A stretch of DNA of 64,000 bases, taken from assembly GCA_949825065.1 (NCBI GenBank), contig OX463866.1, forward strand, positions 3,658,409 to 3,722,408. The letters run 5' to 3'. This document shows, piece after piece, positions 41,437-51,129 of this stretch (position 1 is its first letter; every line of letters begins with the position of its first letter). Source of the DNA: Odontocerum albicorne. Its lineage: Eukaryota; Arthropoda; Insecta; Trichoptera; Odontoceridae. Made by a program: the position numbers and the translations under genes. The notes beneath the pieces were generated by a model. The model did no database searches. It was not told the origin of the DNA and was given only the letters and a program-made list of their open reading frames with translations.

Positions 41437-42340
41437 TTGGGTTGATGCAAAAGTTATGACCGTTTTTTACATATACAATTAAACATTTTTTTTTTAGATT
41501 TGTATTATTTATTTAATCAATTATATAATTTCCATCAGTTCTTATAACCTTCTTCCATCTTTCTATCAACTTATTAATACCATTTGTGTAAAATTCCGTG
41601 GATTTTGATGCGAACAATGTAGTAAGGGATGTTTTTACCTGCTCTATTGTATCAAATTTTTTATCATTTAAAAAATTTTGCAGTGATCGGAATAAATGAA
41701 AATCGGAAGGAGCAAGATCTGGAGAATACAGTGGATGCATTAAAAGGTTCATGTTTTTGTCTCGCACTCAAAGCAACGCACATTGAAACACGATCCAATA
41801 AATTGGCAGCCGACAATTGATGAGGTATCCAAACGTCGTACCGCGAAACCATCCCCATACGCTTCAAATGTCTTAATATGGTTGTTTGGTTGACTCCCAT
41901 CATCGACGCGATCTCCCTGGTGGTTAGACGTGGATTGGTGTCAATTATGACTTTTAACTTGTCGTCATCAGACTTCAATGGCCGCCCGGTACGTGGTTTA
42001 TCAATTAGTGAAAAATCCCCAGATCGGAATTTTGTAAACCATCTTCGTACCTGTCGAACTTTGATGACATCTGCTCCATACAGCAAATGTTTTTGGTTAC
42101 CACATTTGCGGTATTGTCTTTACGGAATTCATAAAGTAAACAATGACGTATGTAAATGCACTTTATCGACCGACATTTTGAAAAAATACAAGGGCTTCAC
42201 TGTACTCTGGCCAGGCCAAAACCGAATAGAAAGTAGAGGGAAAGCATCCTTTATACAATGGAATCATTTAAAAGAAGATACTATTCATCATTTCTTACCT
42301 GGGATCATAAAAAACGGTCATAACTTTTGCATCAACCCTA
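41437..42340 (-). mobile_element. mariner (D34D) copy, internally deleted
   Basis: Inverted ends TTGGGTTGATGCAAAAGTTA and, on the right, AACTTTTGCATCAACCC, near TA. Minus strand: VRRWFTKFRSGDFSLIDKPR, TGRPLKSDDDKLKVIIDTNP, MMGVNQTTILRHLKRMGMVS (HTH), then a jump to RDKNMNLLMHPLYSPDLAPS and DFHLFRSLQNFLNDKKF. The middle catalytic part is deleted. A different subfamily from copies A-E (PLYSPDLAPSDFHLF). Length about 900 bp. Confidence 0.88.
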
Positions 42341-42571
42341 TATAACGTATATGAATATTTAAACGCACCATGTTTTTTTCCCTCTATACCACCATGTTTT
42401 TCTCCTAACAGCCCCGATCAAATATCCCACGTCCGTCTCATAAGTCCGATGAAGGAGTAAGGTGTACCAAAGTCGGACCGATACTCTGAACAGAAACCAT
42501 CAACAGTGTGCCAATAGAATTAGGAACAGTGTAGAATACATACCATCATGTCATTTTCCTGTCGCCTAGAG
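42341..42571. other. Short intron 12 stretch, nothing recognised
   Basis: No family similarity seen. It forms the left flank of the hAT insertion. Confidence 0.4.
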
Positions 42572-43276
42572 CAGTGTTCCCCAACCGGTGGTCCGCGGCC
42601 CGGTGCCGGGCCGCAGAGACTTTCCGCCGGGCCGCAAACAGTATTTAAAATTTTAAGAAATTCGCCATGCAAAAATATTAAATATAGGATTTTTTCGCTT
42701 GCACGTTGACTTGTATTTTTAGTAATTGTTAAATAAATATAATTGGTATGATAATGCGACACGATGGTCGCTGGTTTTCTCAGAATGGACAGTCATAAAT
42801 CTTCTCAGATACACTTAGGGAGAACAGAAATATTTGCTCTTGGATAGTGAACTCGGATGCAAAACCCTACCTAAATATATTTCCAAGAATTTCATAATAT
42901 ATAATTGTTTTCATTTTGGAATGGACCGGTGAGAGTAACAGTACATACAAGTAAAATAATGTCAGAGACAACACTGCAACCAAGAATATCCAATATATTA
43001 GCAAAGATGCAACAGCAGGTTTCGCATTAGTTTGTTGAAAAAACCCCATTGTTTTTGTTAAATTTTAATTGTATCAGACAATGTTACAATTAAAATTGTT
43101 TAACTGTTATATGTATACTTGTTAATTATAGTTACATACTAGTATGTCCATCTGTCACAATATAAGATTAAAAAAATATTAAATAAAAAAAACATTTTTA
43201 TTTCAGTATTAGTGGTCCGCGAACAAATTTTCCTTTTTTTACCGGTTCACAGGTCTAAAAAGGTTGGGAAACACTG
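42572..43276. mobile_element. hAT MITE with perfect 8-bp target duplication
   Basis: GCCTAGAG occurs directly on both sides (42564-42571 and 43277-43284). The inverted ends are CAGTGTTCCCCAACCGGTGG and, inverted on the right, CAGTGTTTCCCAACCTTTTT. The 8-bp duplication and CAGTG.TTCCCAACC ends are diagnostic for the hAT superfamily. The 705-bp body has no transposase frame (the 80-codon minus frame is accidental), so it is non-autonomous. Confidence 0.93.
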
Positions 43277-43284
43277 GCCTAGAG

Positions 43285-43920
43285 GACATAGTGCGTCTGG
43301 CACTATGTTCCTATCTCAATACACATCCTTCACCTTTTTTCCAAACATACAACTTCTCATATAACTCTAACTCTTTTTACGTTTCCTTCTCTCAAAATAT
43401 TATTCACTTGATCCAACCATACTTTCATAGGTCAACCACTCTTTCACACTTTCCATTCGCATTTGTACTATACATTTGTTTTGTTGGCCTTTCTTCATTC
43501 ATTCATTTTACATGCCCAAATCATAAAAGAATGCTCTTCTTCATCTTACTCAACACATCAGCCTTAAGTTCACATTCATCCCTTATCACTTCATGCCTTA
43601 TCACTTCATCCCTTATCACTTTATCCCTTATCACTTTATCCCTTATCACTTCATGCCTTATCACTTCATCCCTTATCACTTCATCCCTTATCACTTTATC
43701 CCTTATCACTTCATGCCTTATCACTTCATCCCTTATCACTTTATCCCTTATCACTTTATCCCTTATCACTTTATCCCTTATCACTTCATGCCTTATCACT
43801 TCATCCCTTATCACTTCATCCCTTATCACTTCATTCCATACTCTGTCCTACATTATCCCCCCATATGTTGACCACAGATCCTTAACTCTCACACTCCATA
43901 ATTATCTACATATGTAAATA
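43285..43920 (-). mobile_element. LINE 3' fragment carrying a 15-bp array
   Basis: The minus strand has ECELKADVLSKMKKSILL at 43521-43575 and, further downstream toward 43300, decayed matches to the GHVE..N.G and KQIYSANV parts. The ECELK codons are preceded by the array (43578-43850). The flanking CTCACACTCCATAATTATC is the other side of the LINE. Confidence 0.78.
43578..43850 (+). repeat. 15-bp minisatellite, about 18 units, inside LINE coding sequence
   Basis: CCCTTATCACTTCAT with T/G variants at two sites (CCTTATCACTTTATC, CACTTCATGCCTT) repeats about 18 times. Because 15 is a multiple of 3, all frames stay open (PYHFI/LITSS on +, VIRDE/VIRHE on -). The minus-strand reading VIRDE grows directly out of the LINE peptide VIRDECELK. 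The 217-codon plus frame is not a real gene. Confidence 0.93.
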
Positions 43921-44020
43921 TGAAAGATATCTTGCGTGTTGCAATAAAAAAAATGTTTTTTAATCCACTTTGCACGGATTATGCAAAGTTATGCAAAGAG
44001 GGTCTGCTTCTAGAGTTAGC

Positions 44021-44520
44021 TTATTCGTAAGGAAGATTATCAGCCAGGATTCTTCTCATACTGCTAGTCGGTGCCGAGACTATATCCACAGTGTCATTCA
44101 GTTGGTTCAATATCTCTATACCACGCGTGACTGAGTGTTTAGCCATGATATTCCTTCTGTAAGTTGGTATGTTGAACAGAGGGTGATTCCTTGCACGGCT
44201 ATATTTATCAGGTACATATAAACTTAGTGCTTCTAGAATCGCGGGACAGTTAAAGCAACCTTGTAAAACCTTAAGTAGGAATATCGCAATGGATTCTTGC
44301 CTTCTTGTTTCGAGACTTCTATAGTTACACACCGTGAGAAGTTCGACATGGTGAGCATATTTTGGGTAATCCCCTTTGTTCTGTACCATAGATATCTGAG
44401 GATTTTTTTGTACTTGTTCTATAATAATCTTATATTTGAGCTGATGAGGAGGCCAAACTGTAGATGCATATTCTAATTTGGTTCTAATTAGATAATTATA
44501 TAAGTTTCGGAGGATATCGG
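44021..44520 (-). mobile_element. Jockey/CR1-like LINE C-terminal fragment
   Basis: Minus strand at 44021-44389: KGDYPKYAHHVELLTVCNYR, SLETRRQESIAIFLLKVLQG and LYVPDKYSRARNHPLFNIPT, followed by YRRNIMAKHSVTRGIEILNQ. Just upstream (44390-44515) it continues from LIRTKLEYASTVWPPHQLKY. Conserved organisation: SKLEYAS.VW.P...LE..Q...; L..RR....L.....L. One intact frame of 122 codons. Confidence 0.82.
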
Positions 44521-44529
44521 TACTGTTTA

Positions 44530-44830
44530 ATTTGTTCTATTAGTCTTTATACATTCATTTTACGTGCACAAACCATATAAGGGTGCTGTTCTTCATATTA
44601 CTAAACCCTTCAGTTATTCATCCCTAATCACTTCATTCCTTACTCTGTCATACATAGTCACTCCATGTGTTCTTCTCACTGCATGCATTTCTACACCGTT
44701 TATTCGACACTTTTCCTGCTTCTACTTTTCACATCCATGCGTCAAAGTGGGTACTGGAATACTTTTGTGGAGTATCATCTTAGTAGATTTTGATACTGTC
44801 TGGGATAATATCATTTTACGCAAATAGATT
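44530..44830 (-). mobile_element. LINE 3' fragment
   Basis: TTACGTGCACAAACCATATA, AATCACTTCATTCCTTACTC, CACTCCATGTGTTCTTCTCA and GCATGCATTTCTACACCGTT match 43500-43570 and 52680-52800. Decayed. Confidence 0.6.
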
Positions 44831-45306
44831 TTGCACGATAGCCCCTGTATCAGACGTATGCGTTGAAATACGGACGTATGCTTTGAATACCTCTAAAATT
44901 ATTACTGTATATATTGTAATAAAATGTTCCTTATGCGTGGCCTTCGCAATGATCACTTTAGATAATCGGACACCCCATACGTGCGGAAAGCGGGTGGTAT
45001 GCATGGCGTTAGCAAGCTGTGACGGCATATACAGGCGAATAAAGGGGCTTACGATAAGCGATGGGCTGCGCATAACGGAAAACGTAGTAATAGTTATTAC
45101 CTACTGAAGCATCTACTGTATTTTTATTTCGACAAACTTATACCTGCCAAAGACGAATCTCTTCACCGAGAACGCAAGAAGCAACCCGAAATCTCCAAGC
45201 CGCAGCCATCCGCCTATTTTACAGTCTTTGTACTGGTGGTGTACACCCCCTGCTCTATTGAACAATTTAAAACATTATTAATGAATGTAATTGAATATGA
45301 TTTTAG
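44831..45306. other. Intron 12 end, nothing recognised
   Basis: No coding or repeat similarity seen. Overlapping 85- and 105-codon frames on opposite strands have no family features. Confidence 0.4.
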
Positions 45307-45569
45307 AAAAAGTGGAAGCTGTGGTCGCGGACACGGAGAAGCTGAGCAAGAACTCGTCGCGGGAGGACTTCAAGCGGTACAGGAAGGAATACCTGCAGCC
45401 AGTACAGTTCCGGGTGCTGAATGTGCTGCGCCACTGGGTTGACCAGCACTACTATGATTTCGAGCGGGACTCTTCGCTGCTGGAAAAGTTGAAGGCCTTC
45501 CTGGACGGGATCACGGGCAAACCCATGAAGAAGTGGGTTGAGAGCGCGCTCAAGATTATACAACGAAAG
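45307..45569 (+). CDS. Sos: Sos exon 13: REM domain, second part
   Basis: 263 nt; acceptor attttag, donor gtaaga, phases 1/0. The product has [40 protein letters not shown] and [15 protein letters not shown]. The Phe-Arg of QPVQFRVLN and the Trp of KKWVES are at the positions known in human SOS1 (Leu687, Arg688, Trp729) to contact the second, allosteric Ras-GTP. Arg and Trp are kept, and Phe is the insect residue, so the allosteric site looks intact (inference from family knowledge). Confidence 0.97.
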
Positions 45570-45712
45570 GTAAGAATTATATACGATACATCTGGTAGGC
45601 TTATTACTTTAAGTACAGGTCAATATTTAATGTATCTGGAATAGTTGTCAGGAACTGTTTTCCAACATAGTTGGATTAGGTGTAGCTCCTGTCGGCAACT
45701 TAAGGATAATAG

Positions 45713-45922
45713 ACGACATCCGTGGCCTACTTGGTAAGACATCTGTCTCTCAACCCGAAGGTTGTGCGGGTTCAAATCCCGCTGAAACCCAGATTTTTTA
45801 AATGCGTTCCAGTCAAGACCTCTTTAAAATCTTTCTGGTTAGTTGGAATAGATTGCCACATGGTAATAAGCCAGCCAGGTTGTACTGTATACAATGAAAG
45901 TGTAATAAAAAAATAATTATAG
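45713..45922 (+). mobile_element. tRNA-derived SINE (family 1), copy 5, sense orientation
   Basis: Head GACATCCGTGGCCTACTTGG (A-box region), GTGCGGGTTCAAATCCCGCT (B box), then GAAACCCAGATTTTTTAAAT. The tail CTGGTTAGTTGGAATAGATT, then GGTAATAAGCCAGCCAGGTT, ends in AAAGTGTAATAA. This is the best copy for reading the SINE structure, about 200 bp. Confidence 0.86.
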
Positions 45923-46555
45923 GACAATTTATATTGCGTTGTTTAGAGAGCAAACTCTCCTGAAGCGCACTCCAATTCGGGCCTCGGACCCACCATTGTT
46001 GACAGACATAATAACCCTTTAAGTGCCGCGTGGTATTAGCATGGCTGATCCCGGAGGGTCGTGAATTTTTTAGCAAAAATATAACCTAATAGAATTATCT
46101 TTTTTGTATATATATTCAAAGGATATTACGAAGACTTGTAAGACCAAATATGTATAATATGTGCCGTTTGTGCCGCCGTTCACTCGGAGAAACACAATGT
46201 CAAGGTTGTCACAGCTTATCACAGAAAATACGGAAACATACATTCATTAAATATTTGATAGACTCAAAAGTATATGTAACACGAAAATATTAATTATTTT
46301 AACAATGCACGGAAAGTATTATAAATAATGTAACTATAAAATCATTTCAAATTTTAACAGTGACAACCCTGTATTAGAGACATATGTCGACTGTCATGCG
46401 AAACTTTAAGGTAAATCTCTGTAAATTCGATAATTTCTGTAAACTGTAATATTATAGTATTTATTCATCATCTCAATAGATGTCTCTATATGTTCCATAT
46501 TTTAGATTATTCAAATTAGTACTAGACATTGGCTAGAAACAGGCATAAACTTGAA
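45923..46555. other. Intron 13 stretch, nothing recognised
   Basis: AT-rich with no similarity apparent. Confidence 0.4.
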
Positions 46556-46985
46556 TGATTTAACTCGCAAATTTCTTTATGGCCGGCCCCACGGGCATTG
46601 CAACAGAGAGCGATTAAACTCACTTAAAGCACTTAACCGGTTAAAGAGAAGAAAGAAACTTAAACTCCACAGTACAGCTTCGCTTTCCAACTGAATTGAC
46701 GTTGGAATGGCGAGGGGATCCTCGACTACGGGGCCCAGCAATGATGACGTTGATGACATAAAAAATATTACAAAATGAGTTTATAAAAGTAAAAATGTAA
46801 GGATAGGAAGGCTGTAACTGCGGCCATTATATTAGGTACTTCACCGCGTCTGCATATGTCCAGAAAAATGTATTTGGTTAGAAAACTGTAGAAAATTTGC
46901 CAAGAGAAGACAAACTACAAAAAAACCTTTGTAAATCTTCTAATATGTGATAGTAACATATTCAAATTAAGGTGTTGTGTAGTGT
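46556..46985. repeat. Mixed dispersed repeat fragments
   Basis: 46555-46625 (GGCCGGCCCCACGGGCATTG) resembles 27660-27710; 46675-46750 shares TTTCCAACTGAATTGACGTT with SINE-2 and 16330-16400; 46800-46940 matches 15400-15475 and 16090-16170. Element borders unresolved. Confidence 0.5.
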
Positions 46986-47112
46986 TTATGTAAAATCATA
47001 AATTTTGATAAGACCTTCCAAAAGAGTTGTCTTCAGGTGATTCCTAAAGCTGCACACGCCACCCATATCTCTTAAGACTACCAGTAATAGGTAGCTCATT
47101 TCATGCCACAGA
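46986..47112 (-). mobile_element. Jockey-like LINE C-terminal fragment
   Basis: Minus strand: VVLRDMGGVCSFRNHLKTTL LEGLIKIYD, related to 16430-16610. Confidence 0.65.
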
Positions 47113-47139
47113 ATCAGCAAAGGCAAAAGATCTATCATC

Positions 47140-47468
47140 ATCATTGTCAACCAGGGTCGATCCACTGCTGGATGAAGGTCTCCCCAAGTTGACTCCAAAT
47201 AGTTCGGTTTTTTGCTTGTTGATGCCGTGTGATGCTGCCATGCTTCCTGATTTCATCCATCCAGCGTACCTTCGGTCTTCTTCTGGGCCTCTGTATGCCT
47301 CTTGGGTAGCATTGGATTATTTCGGATGTCCATCGGGAGTCTGACATTCTGTATATGTGTCCGGCCCATTGCCACTTCATTCTTTTGCACACCTTTATAA
47401 CGTCTTCTACCTTTGTTATATTGCGAATCCATCTTCTACCTTTGTTATATTGCGAATCCATCATAATA
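47140..47468 (-). mobile_element. RTE-like LINE C-terminal fragment
   Basis: Minus strand, open for about 105 codons: ITKVEDVIKVCKRMKWQWAG, HIYRMSDSRWTSEIIQCYPR, RPRRRPKVRWMDEIRKHGSI and WSQLGETFIQQWIDPG. The motif set KW.WAGHI.R..D.RW...I..W.PR.....R.RP..RW.D.I is a LINE terminus. A 32-bp segment (CTTCTACCTTTGTTATATTG) is duplicated in tandem at 47405-47465. Confidence 0.82.
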
Positions 47469-47469
47469 C

Positions 47470-47827
47470 CCCGTCCTAAATAGAAAAGACCCTCACGTTA
47501 CTCCGCATGCTTAGAAGGTAGTATCCCAACATATCTAGAAGAAAGGTTGTAGGATAGAGACCCTAGCGCAAAAACTACGTGATCCCTCTACAAAAGGGGG
47601 ACTTGTCCGTAGTTGAAGTGGCAAAGTCAATTAGGAATGACTCTGAAGATGCAAACTGCAACATTTTCGAAATGTCGACGTCATAAGCCAAACTACGCAG
47701 TAAAACCCTTAATTCAACTGATGATCTATAGTAATTAAAAACCGTTGCTTTGAGGAAAAGAAATATTGAAATCATTATTTTTACCATTCACAGAACCATA
47801 TTTCACACAATTCTTGTCCATTCTCAG
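47470..47827. other. Intron 13 end
   Basis: Nothing firmly recognised. TTTTCGAAATGTCGACGTCA at 47668 resembles part of the fold-back at 18990. Confidence 0.4.
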
Positions 47828-48097
47828 AGTGGCGGACTGGAGCAACTGAGGCCGGCCGGCTCGGCTTCCTCTCCCCCCGCGGCTCTGGGCCCCGGCTCCT
47901 CAGAGGGGAGCGTGGCGAGCAGCCTGACCACAATGCTGCATGTTGTGGCGCCGGTAGTGTGCGTATTCGACAGGACGCCCCCGCCACTGGAGTGGCATTA
48001 CCGCCGGCCCGAGCAGAGGGGCTGGCACATACTTGTCCTGCACCCCATCGAGGTGGCGCGGCAGCTGACGCTACTGGAGTTTGACCTGTACAAGATG
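47828..48097 (+). CDS. Sos: Sos exon 14: REM-Cdc25 linker with lineage-specific insertion, start of Cdc25
   Basis: 90 codons, acceptor attctcag, donor gtaagt, phases 0/0. The second half is canonical: PPPLEWHYRRP, then LHPIEVARQLTLLEFDLYKM, the opening of the Cdc25 catalytic domain. The first about 50 codons (SGGLEQLRPAGSASSPPAAL to LHVVAPVVCVFDRT) have little counterpart. In Drosophila and human the same linker between QRK and the PP(P/T).E.H motif is only about 15-18 residues. The extra segment is rich in Gly, Ser, Ala and Pro and very GC-rich, so it looks like a disordered expansion. The frame is open and both splice sites are good, so it is likely translated. A mariner remnant starts 33 bp after the donor. 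Confidence 0.93.
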
Positions 48098-48129
48098 GTA
48101 AGTCGAGAATTTGATGAACATGAGAAATA

Positions 48130-48800
48130 TTATGTGTTAACATAAGTTGTGTCCGTTTTTTTTTCCAAATTTAAAAATAAGCACCAAAAGTAAAACAAAG
48201 TGGTAAAGGTTATACGTCATTCGAAAGAAAATTTTCTGCTCTAGGATGTCCAAAAATTTCCCACATATGACGTTGAAGTTCTCGCTGTGTTCGTGCTGAC
48301 GCATGAGGCCGCGCATTGTCACGAATCAAAACCACCTTTCCCGACAACATTCCACGTCTCTTGTTTTGGATGGCGCGTATAAGTTGTTGAAGAGTTTCAC
48401 AATAGGCCTCTGAATTTTTTTGTGTGTCTTCTTGGCATAAACTCCACGTGGATCAAACCCTTTCGGTCCCAAAAAACTGTTGCCATCACTTTTCTGGTGT
48501 TGAGATTCGGTTTCCCTTTTCCAGGCACACATTATTTTGTAGCCAAGGTGCTCTGTCACTATTTCATGTAGGAGCGATCGTGAAATTTGTGGGAAAGATT
48601 CATGAACTGTGCTTAAAGTTGTCTATAAATTTCGATAGGCCGAACATTTTGTGCATTCAGAAAACGGATGACACTACGCACTTCACATTTGGCGGGATTT
48701 TCGATGGGCGCAGCCATTTTGAAAGATTACAGAACGAAGGCGCATAACCGTACAGCAACAAAACTCGGCTCGCACTGAAGCGAGGGAAGGAGCTAACTGG
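48130..48800 (-). mobile_element. Composite mariner remnants next to exon 14
   Basis: The left 115 bp (TTATGTGTTAACATAAGTTG to GAAAATTTTCTGCTCT) is the end of the family at 5493-7092. At about 48244 it switches to another mariner on the minus strand: MAAPIENPAKCEVRSVIRFL and NAQNVRPIEIYRQL at 48714-48620, decayed middle, GNSFLGPKGFDPRGVYAK, then GMLSGKVVLIRDNARPHASA and REL.RHMWEIFGHP. The second catalytic Asp (RDNARPH) is present, the others are not. It begins 33 bp after the exon 14 donor. Confidence 0.78.
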
Positions 48801-49180
48801 CGCGCATACGATCGTAGTGATGGGAGATCAGCACGGTGCGCAATCGTTCTTTACTTTCTGGAGGCGCCGTATCTCGAATAAATTGAGGATTGAACTTTAA
48901 TGTAACAGAGTCACTTCACACGGAGGCACGAGTAACATTATTCCTGTTGTCATTATGTTATACTTAGACTTTTAATAATGAAACCTGTATCAAATATAAA
49001 ATAAATAAATCTTTATTTTTATTCATAGATATTATTCATTATCATCTTCATATCACGCAGCTCATGACTGAGCACCGTGACCTCCATGAGAGCCCTTGAT
49101 AACTCTTCTCTAACTATACCCGTACTCGACGGTTTGAAGATCTAAGGGTAGTCCTATTGCATCTCTGACTTGGTCAGTCT
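48801..49180. other. Intron 14 stretch, nothing recognised
   Basis: No family similarity seen. Confidence 0.4.
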
Positions 49181-49658
49181 AACACAAGAGTTCCCAATCG
49201 GCCTCAGACACATTGACCAAAAACTTTTAAAACCGTCTCCCTAGTAATTTACTTTACTTACTCAAATTAATAAGTTTGTACAGTACTCGATATTAAATAT
49301 TTCACTAGTCATTTTAATCACTTGTAATTAAGGATTAAAAAAAAGATAAAAGGACGGATTATGCATTGCATTATCTTGTGCAACATTTAATGTTGAAATC
49401 TGCGCTGACGAAAATTAAAGCAAGAAAATACGAGCAGTTTTTGAAAAGATTTGACATTTGTGAAATAAATATGTAAATTCAAAATAAGTACAAATATTGA
49501 CGAATCATAGATATTTTGAAGTAACAAACAAATAGCAGTAGTAAGGGCGTCTATTTTCGCTGTCGTCGACCCCCAACTTTTATTGAAACTATCGGCGGCA
49601 CCTAGAGAAAAAAATCGACCCCAGGGAGTCGATATCGACCACTTTGGGAACTCTTGAA
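49181..49658. mobile_element. hAT-like MITE
   Basis: Inverted ends CAAGAGTTCCCAATCGGCCT and, inverted on the right, CAAGAGTTCCCAAAGTGG. The flanking octamers (about TCTAACA. and ACTAGAAC) are only partly alike, so the duplication has decayed or borders are off by a base. A second, truncated copy is at 25645-26090. No transposase frame. Confidence 0.72.
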
Positions 49659-49659
49659 C

Positions 49660-50314
49660 TAGAACAATTGATTGGTACAAAAATGAAGTTATTTAACTCA
49701 TACTGTATCACAATGGTTTTGAACCTCCGTCTCATCTCTCGTCGGAAGATGAGAGAGACTGACAGTATGGAAGACTGTCTGGACCAATCTGAAACAAATC
49801 GACAGTCTCCTCACATGGAGTGTGATGCAAAAAACAGGTGTTTTGTCTTCGAACCAACAATGTAGTTGTCTGAGTCTGACTCTTGGTCTAACGCATTAGA
49901 AATCTTCCACGTGTACATTGCTCTTCTACGCTTCCAATGACAACAAGTCCCTTCGAACTGTTTACTCGGACACGAGCAATATGTCCAAAGAATATATTGT
50001 CAACAATCTTTCGGTGATTGTCAGTTCTTCGAAAATGAAGGCCTTAGTTCGCCTTACCGTCCACGGAATTCGTAACATCCTTTCACATTTCAAATGCATC
50101 TGTTCTGCGTCTCTCGCATGCTCTGAGACTGTACGTTACCGCACCGTACATAAGTATTCCAAAAACGTGAGACATGACTAAATGTATTTTCGTCATGATG
50201 GTGATAATGCTCTTTTCCAGGTTTTACGTCACATTCTTTTGCCATTCCAGCTCTTTTCACTTCAGCGTAGCATTTAGATATGTTTATTGATACTAATAAT
50301 GAAATGTTTTCCAG
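49660..50314. other. Intron 14 end, nothing firmly recognised
   Basis: 49900-50160 resembles LINE C-terminal antisense sequence (TTCTTCGAAAATGAAGGCCT; CGAACTGTTTACTCGGACAC), with the organisation of the MKVLR.I segment reversed and decayed. Not certain. Confidence 0.35.
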
Positions 50315-50410
50315 GTTAAACCGAGTGAATTGGTCGGAGCCGTATGGACAAAAAAGGACAAAGAAACGTCGAGTCCAAACCTGCTTAGGATAATTAAACA
50401 CGCTAATAAC
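50315..50410 (+). CDS. Sos: Sos exon 15: Cdc25 domain
   Basis: 32 codons, acceptor gttttccag, donor gtaagt, phases 0/0. Encodes [20 protein letters not shown] then [12 protein letters not shown], matching V(K/Q)PSELVGS.WTK.DKE..SPNLL of the family. A TTAA-flanked MITE sits about 55 bp after the donor. Confidence 0.96.
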
Positions 50411-50464
50411 GTAAGTATTCATCCACTCGACTAAAAATATTATTTCCAAGTGTGGCCAAAGACA

Positions 50465-51093
50465 TTAACCTTTCCTTCCCTGTGTTGGGTATCTTCTACA
50501 CGTTGCTTCTAATAACCATCAATATCTCAATAAATATTATAAATACAAGGTTAAGATTTTAGGTATTCCTCCATAATATATTTACGCATTGATTTAAAAA
50601 ATAATATTAATAATAATCAGAATTTATCGACTACATCGAGGTGTTTTGTAAAGATCGAAAACAAATTCGCATTTAAACGCTGCGAGTGCCTCGTCTTGAC
50701 GATGGGTGAATAGTATGCGGGAAGCGCGACACTATATTCGCATCTCACTCTTGCATACTAGACTGAATTGCGAGGAGCTGAATTGTCTCAACGTCGCAAG
50801 CATAAGCGTAAGCGCCGGGGTATGCGACTGACGTTCCGCGCCACTAGTAGCTTCTAAGCTTGCAATAGGTTAGACGTACGCCCGTTCCGTGAGCGTTGCC
50901 AGATGGTTTTTTTAATGTTTTCAGCAAATAAATCTTAATTATTATCATTTTTAACTTCAATTATAATTAATTAAGGGGATTATCTATGAATGTTCTTATT
51001 TTTCCGATTTAAAATTGCTAATTTTTGATTGCGTACTCGCTACCCAACACCGGAGCACGCATATTATTTTTATCACCGTAAGGGAAGGGTTAA
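50465..51093 (-). mobile_element. piggyBac-like MITE, copy 2
   Basis: TTAA at 50465-50468 and 51090-51093; ends CCTTTCCTTCCCTGTG and, inverted, CCCTTCCCTTACGGTG. Almost base-for-base inverse of 33740-34378, so both are young relative to other repeats. No coding capacity. Confidence 0.86.
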
Positions 51094-51129
51094 GAACGCA
51101 CGTAAGATGTGAAGAAAGGAATGCAATTT

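Noticed and set aside
43264..43917. 217-codon open frame on the + strand
   Set aside because: Its middle is the 15-bp array, which keeps all frames open; the edges are antisense to LINE sequence. No family features and strongly repetitive composition.
44816..45107. Overlapping 85- and 105-codon frames as a small gene
   Set aside because: No family similarity, no codon bias like the exons, and both strands open equally by chance.
45713..45800. tRNA gene
   Set aside because: A- and B-box-like sequences are present, but the cloverleaf is not complete and the segment is the head of a SINE that recurs five more times.
50411..50416. U12-type or non-canonical Sos introns
   Set aside because: All 21 introns could be placed with GT-AG borders; no ATATCC/GTATCC donor with a U12 branch site was needed.
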